Positions 55,801 to 64,000 of a stretch of DNA of 64,000 nucleotides are shown piece after piece. The notes under the pieces were generated by a model, which was given only the letters and a program-made list of their open reading frames with translations, did no database searches and was not told the DNA's origin. Position numbers and translations under genes: made by a program. The stretch is taken from the NCBI GenBank assembly GCA_036245525.1, contig BTPG01000008.1:32553323-32617322 (forward strand), written 5' to 3'. The first letter of the stretch is position 1, and each line of letters opens with the position of its first letter. Source of the DNA: Semisulcospira habei. Lineage: Eukaryota > Mollusca > Gastropoda > Semisulcospiridae.

Positions 55801-56764
55801 GGTTCTCAGTGAACTAAACATAGATCATGTCTTGACGAGCTATTATCATCCACAGTCTAACGCTAAGGTAGAAAGATTTCATCGTACCATGAATGATAGC
55901 ATGTCGAAGAAAATACAGGAGGATATCCAAACGTGGGATTTGCACATCAATCATGCGTTGTCGGCATACAGGGTTAGCGTTTCAGAAACGACTCAGTGCT
56001 CTCCATTCTTTCTACTGTATAACAGAGATCCAGTGTTACCATTAGATAACATACTGAGGCCTAGACGGAAATATGTCGGAGAGGACCTTCATAAGGTAGC
56101 CTTAGAACAACAGCACAACTTGTTCACCCAGGTGCACCAAAGGATAAAGAAATCACAGAAGCGGGGGGCAAAATATGCAAACAGACAGGTCAAAAGTGAC
56201 GAAATCAAAGTCTGGGACCCAGTGTACTATAAGAATAATCAAAGGAAAAACAAGCTAGACAGCAAATGGAAACCTTACTATAGAGTGGTCGAGCAAACAA
56301 CCCCAGTAACATACAGGATCAGGAACCAATTGACTGGTGAAGTAGTTAAAGTGCATGCAGAGCACATACGACTCGCTAAATTAGATGAGTGGCCTAAACC
56401 CTCAGCGGAAACAATTAGGCCCCTTAGAAAGACTAGTTATGCGATCGCACCGGAAGACAGCTCTTCCAGTGACAGTGAAGATGTAGGCGACTTACCTTCA
56501 AGAGAAAGTTGGATCAAAAGACAGCGTAGAGAACGGGAGAACTCGTCTTCAGAAGACGACATACCTCTCATGGAGTTAGCAAAAAGGGTTAGACGCCAGA
56601 ACAGGAGACAAATAGTCGAAGCAGAATCGGCTGATGTTAGCTCGGGCGAAGGCACATCAGATAACTCTGATGATGATAGGATAAAGCATGTGGACGCAAT
56701 CCTGCCTAAGTCTAGGAGTAAAGGGGTGAGGCGGTTATTAAAGGCTATAGGAGATCTACTTTAG
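52831..56764 (+). pseudogene. pol: Ty3/gypsy Pol polyprotein, inactivated
   Basis: Protease with CLIDTGAEVSLIS (about 52965); reverse transcriptase from PYRVPLQDREIVDKAV (about 53780); AYMDDILIF (about 54235); RNase H with LYTDASDACIG, IEKEAFAIHYAL and RTDHKPLKYL (54635-54890); integrase with a HHCC finger (HMGLDKTYDT...CITCQQR), then VSVDIQGP, VTDNGTEN and AKVERFHRT as the DDE triad (55560-55880). Three defects: motif A reads TRLYMKSGYWQV with Tyr where the catalytic Asp is expected; 26 bp of foreign sequence at 54061-54086 replace about two codons and shift the frame; and a deletion with frameshift lies near 54520-54560. Downstream RNase H and integrase are intact. Gag-Pol would arise by -1 frameshifting in the overlap at 52831-52843. 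Confidence 0.92.
54059..54087 (+). mobile_element. 29-bp SINE fragment inside pol
   Basis: Identical over 29 bp to the SINE body segment beginning TAGGCCCCATGTGTTAGG (for example at 14727). It has no SINE head or tail and no target duplication, and sits exactly where the reverse-transcriptase frame breaks. It introduces a TAG stop at 54073-54075. Confidence 0.85.
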
Positions 56765-57300
56765 GCTTCATTTAAAATGCAACTCTCAAGTGGTATTGAG
56801 AGAGGATCAATCAGAAAATCAGTCGTGCAGGTAATGCAGTTTTGGGTGTATGAATATACGACTACGGGTGTAAATTACATTTTGCAGACGTGCAAGATGA
56901 GGTTCGTCCTCTGTCTCATGATTTTGGGTTTAGCAAATGCCTCCGCACTGATGATGGAAGACAGGGTGGAACTGAAGACGACATCGCCAGTCGTGAAATT
57001 CTACCCGGCCTTGAAATGAGGCGACCTATGAGGTGGATGAATTATGTTGGGACTGTGAGCGCAACGGTGCCCATGAGAGACGAACAATTTCAGTGTTGAC
57101 AATGAACTCCTTCTCTTTTATTTTATATTATGTGTATTTGGATGGAATAAGTGTTGTTATAGTTAGACAAGATATCACGCACCGATTTGAAATGTATTTT
57201 GATTGTGTAATGTTGTGGAATTATATTGTTATTATGTCCCGAAGTGTAAACCCTCCTGAACAAGATAGAAAAATAATCCTGAACGGGATGTATTTTTCTC
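56765..57300 (+). other. gypsy 3' untranslated region, no envelope gene
   Basis: Open frames of 70-130 codons occur (for example 57033-57425, which runs into the LTR), but none shows a signal peptide, furin site or other envelope feature. They are unlikely to be real genes. Confidence 0.6.
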
Positions 57301-57314
57301 GGGTTAGGGAGGAA
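57301..57314 (+). other. polypurine tract
   Basis: GGGTTAGGGAGGAA directly before the 3' LTR. Mostly purine and correctly placed to prime plus-strand synthesis. Confidence 0.7.
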
Positions 57315-57856
57315 TGTTGCACTACTGACGCGTGCCTCCACGTCCGGCATCTGGATGTAGTTTCCGGTCACATAACATATGGTCAGCGTCTGTATGTAAC
57401 TACCGGACTCGCTGGGCAGCCCTAATCTAGATAACGGGCCGGCCTCCGGAACTGTTACTATATGGGAAGTGGATGGCATCTAATTAACGGGACCATCGGC
57501 ACGTGGAGACGTTCTAATTCACGTAACGGCACCGGCCCTAAACGAGGGGCGGGTCCTAAGTGGGAAGATGATTGATAAGGGCAAGGGTATATACATACTG
57601 GGGGACAGACAACCAGGGACACAACACAAGACACACAACCAAACACACAACGAGAGAGGGAACACAACGAGAGGAGAGTGAGAGGAGAGTGAGAGAGATG
57701 GACGAAAGTAGAAGAGATAGCAAATAGTGAGAGAACGACCGAATTGTAGTCTGTGGTTGGTCTTGCCCAACCCCAGACAATGCTCTTTAGACAGAAATAA
57801 ACACGAGAGAAAACCATCACTGGACTTCAGTTGTTTTACGTGTTCATAGTGCAACA
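57315..57856 (+). repeat. 3' LTR, 542 bp
   Basis: Starts TGTTGCACTACTGACG and ends GTGCAACA, followed by the TAGT target duplication. About 99% identical to the 5' LTR by eye (small differences near 57392, 57413, 57587, 57641, 57697, 57717), indicating a young insertion. Confidence 0.95.
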
Positions 57857-58156
57857 TAGTTTTGTCACCATTTTCTCAAGTCTTGAAACGAAAGTGGAAC
57901 TCATATCATGTAAAATATAAAATTACGTAAAAACAAAAGAATAGGTCATGACAAATGACGTTTGACTAACCAATGACGCGTATGCACTGCGCCCCTTAAA
58001 GAGCTCACTGACGCATTGGCAGAGTCTGCAAGTCTTTTTCAATAGGAGATATTTCAACATCAGAATCAGGTCAAAGACAAAAGGTAGAGACCCTTGACAG
58101 CCAGGACAGCTCTCATATCGAAAGGACTTTGTGGGTTATTGTTCATCCCATCTTGG
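57857..58156 (+). repeat. dispersed repeat R3, right half of the interrupted copy
   Basis: Continues R3 from TAGTTTTGTCACCATTTTCT through CATGACAAATGACGTTTGAC, CAACATCAGAATCAGGTCAA and GGACTTTGTGGGTTATTGTT, as in 32590-32956. Confidence 0.85.
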
Positions 58157-58165
58157 TTTTTGTTT

Positions 58166-58200
58166 TTGTTGTTGTTGTTTTGTTGTTGTTGTTGTTGTTG

Positions 58201-58294
<94 letters not shown>
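58166..58294. repeat. (GTT)n then (GT)n microsatellite
   Basis: A GTT-rich run (58166-58201) passes into a GT array of 93 bp (58202-58294). Long Val/Cys or Thr/His frames here are artefacts. Confidence 0.97.
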
Positions 58295-58296
<2 letters not shown>

Positions 58297-58480
58297 ACGA
58301 AATAGCTCAAATGGGTGACTGTCTTTACCATCCTTATGGACAATGGGTGTGTGTAAAATTCTGGGTGACCAAGTCAGACACCCATTTTTTCTGAGGGTTG
58401 TTTCTGCATTGTCTTTCGGTAAAGATTCATAAAAAATACAAAAATCAGTTTTTCTCATTTTGGCGTTAACACATGCACTG
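58295..58480 (+). repeat. dispersed repeat R2, copy 2
   Basis: Similar to 18916-19085, with the same position directly after a GT array. Blocks shared: TTTACCATCCTTATG, AAATTCTGGGTGACC/T, CAGACACCCATTTTTTCTGA. Confidence 0.8.
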
Positions 58481-59177
58481 TTGTGCTTAAAAGACACGCC
58501 TCCAGTGTGTTTGAACTTTTCCCAGCTGTGTGTGTATGTGTACTCAAATGGGCGTGTGTATGACATCACCCTTCTGAGCTATAAATAGCATAATAGCTGA
58601 TATGGGTCAACTGCATCGGTGAGCCGAAGTGAAACGGAGAGATACGAAAGGTAGTGGGGCGGGGGGGGGGGGGGTATTGTATTTGTGTGAGGGAGGAAAT
58701 CGTTTATGTTGCTGCAAAATGAAGTTTGTTATTTGAGGGTGTGGTTGTTTTGTAAAAAAAAAAAAAAAAAAAAAAAAGTGTGTTATGCTTCCGGGGTGAT
58801 GTTGTCGGAGGTGATATCTAGTGACAAATTTCATATGTATTCTCGTGCGCCGGTTGCTATGAAGTGAAGTGATTGTATGAGTGCGCATTGTAAGAGAGGA
58901 CGTATAGACTTCGGGTGAAGCTGCTGTTGTCTTTTGTCCTGCCCGACCTTTTGGTTCAACCTGTTGCTTTATTTTGTAGGTTTGTCGATGTTATCAATGC
59001 CGCATCTCTTTTTGGATTGTATGTACAAATTGATTAAATGCAAATGACGTCACAGAGTCAGCGTCGTTACAAGCGTCGTCTGCTGCAGTCAGTCGTTTAG
59101 TGCAGTTAAAAGAGTGCAGGCTTGGATGGGCCATTTTCGGATGTAATAGTAAAGTATTATTTGTGTGAATGCTGTCC
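58481..59177. other. no recognised gene
   Basis: Contains a TATAAATA string at about 58582, a G run (58660-58672) and a poly-A run of about 21 (58757-58777). No coding family recognised. The TATA-like string is an isolated motif and is not called a promoter. Confidence 0.45.
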
Positions 59178-59190
59178 GTTTGAAGGAAGG

Positions 59191-59574
59191 TTGATTGATT
59201 GTACATTGCTTAACGTCCCGACAGGAACAAGACTTTCTCAGGACGTGCCTGCACTGCTAGTGACAAAAACTAAACAGAATATTGAATGTATGTCGTCAGC
59301 CGGTCCAATAGGTTAAATAAAACCTACGACATGGGGCATAAATAAAGCTAAGACCATTTAGCAACACACATCCAATATCAAGAGCCACAGGCAGCGCAGA
59401 CAGTAGGGAGAGTTTAAAAAAGGAAAATGCAGGTGAATGGACCAAGGGTAGACAGAAACACATGCCCCCGGAATATAGAGAAAAACCCACCCTGTGGGGC
59501 TGACCAGGGTGACCCTGGGAACTAAAAAGTAGCCAACCCCACCCAAGTCCCCCAGGGCAGACCCGGTTGGGGGT
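59191..59574 (-). mobile_element. SINE, complete, minus strand
   Basis: 384-bp copy of the main SINE family in reverse orientation. Flanking duplications GTTTGAAGGAAGG (59178-59190) and GTTTGAGGGAAGG (59575-59587) differ at one base, so the copy has aged a little. Its head end and the adjacent flank were later duplicated in tandem (59555-59660). Confidence 0.9.
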
Positions 59575-59660
59575 GTTTGAGGGAAGGACTGGAAAGTCGA
59601 GTGTTGAGGGCAGACCCGGTTGGTGGTGTTTGAGGGAAGGACTGGAAAGTCGAGTGTTGA
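59555..59660. repeat. 53-bp tandem duplication across the SINE boundary
   Basis: Two units (59555-59607 and 59608-59660), each starting GGGCAGACCCGGTTGG and ending GAGTGTTGA, with one substitution. The duplicated piece joins 20 bp of the SINE head to 33 bp of flank, so it arose after the insertion. Confidence 0.92.
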
Positions 59661-59759
59661 GCGAAGAGAAAAGGCGAGGATGGGAAAAATATCCAGCATT
59701 ATACGTTGGAATAAATGCATAACAGTTACGACACGCTTGTAAATTAAAACACTTTTAAC

Positions 59760-60140
59760 CCCACCCGGGTCTGCCCTGGGGGACTTGGGTGGGGTTAACT
59801 ACTTTTTATTTCCCAGGGGCACCCTGGTCAGCCCCACAGGGTGGGTTTTTCTCTCTATTCTGGGGCCCATGTGTCTCTGTCGGCCCTTTGTCCATTCACC
59901 TGTATTTGCCTTTTTAAAACTCTCCCTACTGTCTGCACTGTCTGTAGCTCTTGATATTGTATGTGTGTTGCTAAATGGTCTTAGCTTTATTTAGGCCCCA
60001 TGTGTTAGGTTTATTTAATGTATTTGACCGGCTGGCGACATACATTCAATGTTCTGTTTAGTTGTTGTTGTTTATTCACAAGCAGTGCAGGCACGTCCTG
60101 AGAAAGCCTTGTTGCTGTCGGGACGTTAAGCAATGTACAA
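59760..60140 (+). mobile_element. SINE, complete, without ATCA tail repeats
   Basis: 381-bp plus-strand copy ending at GCAATGTACAA with no ATCA repeat, flanked by TAAAACACTTTTAAC at 59745-59759 and 60141-60155 (15 bp). The absence of tail repeats separates it from the other long copies. It lies 186 bp from the minus-strand SINE. Confidence 0.93.
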
Positions 60141-60155
60141 TAAAACACTTTTAAC

Positions 60156-60594
60156 ATTAAGAAAAGTTGAGTTAAAAGAGGTTTTAAAACAGTTTTGATA
60201 CAAACTTTTGCCCGACACGCTTCTAAAAACAACATTTTCTTAGTTTTAAACCTTGTACCGCGCCATAAACGCCGCGATTGTTTTTCAGTCTTAGCTGTCC
60301 TATAGTGTGGAATGTGGGACTTTGCCAACTGGATCCATCTGGTGCACTCCAAATGAGTATTTGTGAGTGGTTCGACGTGCAACTCAGTGCGCGCCTCTGA
60401 AATGACCTACTGATTCCACTGATAATGAAAATCTTTCATTCATAAGAGCGCATCGAGCAGCTCTATAAGCCAAAAGTGATGACCCTCCTCCCCCCCCCCC
60501 CCTACCTCTCCCCCGCCCCCCCCCCCCAACCCCCTCACAACCCCACCCAAACAATCATAATAATAAAATCAACCAAAGGTATCTTTAGTGAGGT
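60156..60594. other. no recognised gene
   Basis: Ordinary sequence with C-rich runs at 60488-60545. Nothing recognised. Confidence 0.5.
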
Positions 60595-60839
60595 ATTTTC
60601 ACTGTAATGCCAGTTTTGTGTGAGACTGAGAGGCACCCACTTTATGGGTAGAAACCCATTTTTTTCTCCACCCAGTAGCTCTGTTTCTAGAAAATGTCTA
60701 TTTTATTTTAAGTTGTAGAGCTTAGTTATAAGGTGAGTTCCAAACATTCGCATCAACTCCAGAGCCCTAGAATAAATAGAAATATGGGAACCCATTTTCA
60801 CATAAAATGGTAGGTAACCCACTCTGAGGGTTTTGTGTC

Positions 60840-60845
<6 letters not shown>
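60595..60845 (+). repeat. dispersed repeat R1, copy 2
   Basis: Closely similar to 31962-32230, in the same orientation and again ending in GT-rich sequence. Confidence 0.85.
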
Positions 60846-61175
<330 letters not shown>

Positions 61176-61590
61176 ATGTTGGAGGGAGGGTGTGGGAGTG
61201 GAACATGTGAGGACTTTTTCAAAGCTGCATTTTTTCCCCGTTTCTACGTTCTTTCTTATTTTTTTGTGTTTTATTGTATCTGATATGATTCACAGTTCCC
61301 TACTTCCTTCGTTTACTTGCTCATCGTTTTATTTCATCTTGTCAATGTATGTATTGAACCTGGCGTGTTTGTACTGAATGTATGCTCATATGCCATAACA
61401 ACTGCGTGCTGATCCTGTAATTTTGGACCTTACGACCCGGAAGGTCCAAAGTCACAGACCAACACATGGCAAACAAGGGTCAATAAGCGAGGTGCTACTC
61501 CAACTGCTATACAGTGCAAGTCACGAAATCCGCCAGCAGATGATAATCGTTCATATTCCGCTTCAACAAGGAAGATAAACATTTGGATGA
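61176..61590. other. no recognised gene
   Basis: Unremarkable sequence between microsatellite and minisatellite; a short inverted motif GACCTT/AAGGTC flanks 61427-61450. Confidence 0.45.
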
Positions 61591-62089
61591 AACAGGGAGG
61601 TTTGGGGGGTGGGGGGGGGGGAGGGGGGTAGAAAAAGTTTCTATCGCTTTGTTACCGAACTCGCCAATAGCAAATATAAAAACAGGGAGGGGGGGGGGGG
61701 AGGGGGGTAGAAAAAGTTTCTATCGCTTTGTCAGTTACCGAACTCGCCAATAGCAAATATAAAAACAGGGAGGGGGGGGGGGGGAGGGGGGTAGAAAAAG
61801 TTTCTATCGCTTTGTTACCGAACTCGCCAATAGCAAATATAAAAACAGGGAGGGGGGGGGAGGGGGGTAGAAAAAGTTTCTATCGCTTTGTTACCGAACT
61901 CGCCAATAGCAAATATAAAAACAGGGAGGGGGGGGGGGGGGGGGAGGGGGGTAGAAAAAGTTTCTATCGCTTTGTTACCGAACTCGCCAATAGCAAATAT
62001 AAAAACAGGGAGGGGGGGGGGGGGGGGAGGGGGGGTAGAAAAAGTTTCTATCGCTTTGTTACCGAACTCGCCAATAGCAAATATAAAAA
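61591..62089 (+). repeat. G-tract minisatellite, six units of 76-84 bp
   Basis: Units start with GAAAAAGTTTCTATCGCTTT at 61631, 61710, 61794, 61870, 61954 and 62038. Each ends in AAAACAGGGA followed, in all but the last, by a long G tract, an A and six or more G. The non-G part is almost invariant while the G-tract length varies; unit 2 has a 4-bp insertion (GTCAGTTACC). Repetitive frames on both strands are by-products. Confidence 0.95.
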
Positions 62090-62209
62090 CGTCTTCGGGC
62101 CCGCAGACGGCCGCAGTGGGCCGTGCGCGTTTCCGCCACTGCGGCCATAGTAGGCCCCAGGACCTTTGCTTACTGCGTCTGCTTTTCGCGCCCCCCCCCC
62201 CCCCCCCCA

Positions 62210-62249
<40 letters not shown>

Positions 62250-62613
62250 CCCCACTCCCCCCACCCCACCCCACCCCAAGTCCCCCCAAAATAGAAAAAA
62301 AAAAAAAAATTAACAAAGTGAAGAAATGAAGCAAGAAAAATAAGTGGAGAATTAGCAAGTCTGGTAGTTAAAAAGTGATCGATTGTGACAGATTATTTAT
62401 TATATATTCACTAAGACATATACATGTAATCTGACAGGGAATCATGTAAAGACCTCCCGGTCATCCCTCCACCTTTCCACCCGTACTCTTTAAGGTCCTT
62501 CCTACAGCTTCCTTCCACTCTCTCCCCGCCTAGTTCCCACCCCCATCCCTCGCTCTTCGAGTGGACATGGAATCAGAACGTTGGCTCCGGGGAGAACAGA
62601 TTCCCTCATTAGG
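62090..62613. other. low-complexity C and CA runs, no recognised gene
   Basis: C run at 62191-62208, CA array 62213-62248, A run 62297-62309. Remaining sequence not recognised. Confidence 0.5.
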
Positions 62614-62735
62614 GTTGACGTTCGCCGCTCGCGAAATTTCTGTTCCCAACCGAGTTCTGTAACGCAAGCTCCACGTATAGTTGAGCTTGAGTTGCGGAAC
62701 TCGGTTGGGAAAAGAAATTACGTTGGCCGCTCAAC
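62614..62735. mobile_element. 120-bp hairpin element (MITE-like)
   Basis: Arms of about 50 bp: TTCCCAACCGAGTTC (62643-62657) and CAAGCTC pair with GAGCTTG and GAACTCGGTTGGGAA (62696-62710), continuing outward to GCCGCTC and GGCCGC and to GTTGA and TCAAC at the tips. Several mismatches. No coding frame. Confidence 0.65.
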
Positions 62736-64000
62736 ATTTGTAGAGTTCGATTTACACTCTTCAGCAAATACATGCACTAGAAATGTTTTTAATTGGTTTC
62801 ATGCGAAGAAACAAATCAAAACAAAATAAAAAACAAGAATGTAATGCTAATTTTTGTGCCTGCTGTAGAAAGCTGAGAAAAAATGGAAACAATGCTAGAT
62901 CTGCTAGCGAGGACAATGATTGAACGGGCTAACCCGTTGGCCTATCTCTGGAATAGACAATGCCAAGAGCACCTCGCTACCGATCGCCGGTGTTGCATCC
63001 GGGCCAGAATGACCTCTATACGTATGGTTCTTTTTTTAAAATAACCGTGACATTTCTCCGCTTACTAAAAGACAAATGACGTCGGTGGAAATTAATCTTT
63101 GATATGACCTCGGAAGTCAATAAGCAGCATTTTTTAAACATGACTTGTTTATAAGTTATTTATGGTGGACGTCCGAAATATAACTACATAACAACGAACG
63201 TTGTCTTCTTTCAGTCTCTTTATGCTTTTTCTATCGGCCTGGCGCAATTCGACCTTTTCCCTGGTCGCCCGTTCTCAAGGCAACGGAACTCTTCTTGTCA
63301 CATGTTACCAAGGTAATAGGGGCGGATCTGGGAAGGGGGTGGGTTCCAAGGGTTCCGGACACCCCCCACCTACCCACCCACCCCCCGGCCCAAAATTCTT
63401 TAAAATGCTATAACAAAGTCACTTTTGGGGATTTTGGAATGGTTAGAGTTTTAACACTCAGGCGCCACCTCTCCCCATTCCCTTCCTCCCCACCCACCCC
63501 ATCTCCAGACCCAATTTTTAAAAAAATGCTATAACAAAGTTCCTTTCGCGGGTGTTTGGACCACCCCCCCCCCCCACCCTTCCTCCGTTGTATTTTTGGC
63601 GAGTGGTGAGAGTCATGCACACGCCTTCTTCCCTCCCCCCGCCCCTCTCCCTCTCCACCTCCCCCCCACCACCCCCCCACCCCCACCCCCCCCACCCACC
63701 CCCCAATCCTTGCTTTTTTATTTTTCGACCCGTGGAAAGCAATGTCTATCGCCGGGGAGGCCCTTTTTGTATGAGGTTGAAGGTCCCAAAAATAAGTTTC
63801 GAGGTAACTGATCCGCACCTGCGTAACATGTGATAAGTAGACTCCCTTATTACATGTTGCGATGACAACGTTAGTCGCTGAGCAAAGCGTTCTCCCGCAA
63901 ATACGTCTTTGACCAATCATATTTCTCAGCACAAACATACCCTTCCAAACCTCAAAACAAAAATATGCCGATAAATAAACAATTTAGGGGCCTACACAAC
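62736..64000. other. no recognised gene; C-rich tracts and possible hAT end
   Basis: AGGGGCGGATCTGGGAAGGG at about 63318 resembles the end of a hAT transposon and is followed by GGGTTCCGGACACCCCCC-like sequence similar to the hAT right end near 49998. ATGCTATAACAAAGT occurs twice (about 63404 and 63526). Two C-rich polypyrimidine stretches occupy 63560-63710. Long Pro-rich frames here are compositional. Confidence 0.35.

Larger units (their letters stand above)
51021..57860 (+). mobile_element. Ty3/gypsy LTR retrotransposon with 4-bp target duplication
   Basis: Element 51025-57856 (6832 bp) flanked by TAGT at 51021-51024 and 57857-57860. The uninterrupted R3 copy reads TTCTAGTTTTG at the same site, confirming the junctions. 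Order: 5' LTR, primer site, gag, pol (protease, reverse transcriptase, RNase H, integrase), purine tract, 3' LTR. Having integrase after RNase H identifies Ty3/gypsy. No envelope gene was recognised between pol and the 3' LTR. Confidence 0.95.

Noticed and set aside
57033..57425. Candidate envelope gene after pol
   Set aside because: No signal peptide, cleavage site or coiled coil, and the frame runs into the 3' LTR.
58582..58589. TATAAATA as a core promoter (also at about 1237)
   Set aside because: Isolated motif in AT-rich sequence with no supported transcript or gene downstream.
61728..62313. Repeat proteins with Gly- or Pro-rich tracts on both strands
   Set aside because: Products of the G-tract minisatellite, open on both strands at once.

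Overview
The window is eukaryotic, almost certainly a marine lophotrochozoan and probably a mollusc (inference). It is AT-moderate, rich in GT/CA/CT microsatellites, and carries APE-type LINEs, a SINE family with (ATCA)n tails, a Polinton, a hAT transposase gene with introns, and a Ty3/gypsy element. No bacterial-type operons, rRNA or tRNA genes were found. Nearly everything recognisable is a mobile element or its wreckage, so this looks like a repeat-rich intergenic or heterochromatic segment. No conserved single-copy host gene was recognised.

Layout. 1-5600: mostly unrecognised sequence with one complete minus-strand SINE (3291-3672). 5640-10270: an old, 5'-truncated LINE (copy A) interrupted by a SINE and by a 552-bp insert with a 9-bp target duplication. 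10570-18800: LINE copy B with an esterase-type ORF1 and an APE-RT ORF2, whose ORF2 has taken four insertions: two SINEs of different subfamilies, a 224-bp insert with Penelope-like hairpin character, and a 2.25-kb 5'-truncated L2-like LINE. 18870-21900: microsatellites, one MITE and dispersed repeats. 22093-27408: the left part of a Polinton (small ORF, decayed protein-primed PolB, intact integrase, small membrane protein), cut by a 500-N assembly gap. 27909-30036: a zinc-finger plus tyrosine-recombinase-like gene with its 5' end in the gap. 30040-37500: MITEs, two perfect 96-bp palindromes, dispersed repeats R1 and R3, and a 1.1-kb long inverted repeat with microsatellite arms. 37535-44075: full-length minus-strand LINE copy C with intact ORF2 and frameshifted ORF1. 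44768-50050: a hAT element with a three-exon transposase gene. 50630-58150: dispersed repeat R3, locally expanded into a 30-bp minisatellite and split by a 6.8-kb Ty3/gypsy element with nearly identical LTRs. 58200-64000: microsatellites, two more SINEs, repeat R1, a G-tract minisatellite and further small inverted repeats.

The elements are related by insertion rather than function. SINEs and LINEs land in older LINEs, and the gypsy element lands in R3, whose uninterrupted copy sits 18 kb away. Empty-site logic and target-site duplications therefore give a relative chronology. Points of greatest interest are the palindromes whose arms differ by matching substitutions, a 29-bp SINE fragment lodged in the gypsy reverse-transcriptase gene, the recombinase-like gene beside the gap, and the reconstructable splicing of the hAT gene.
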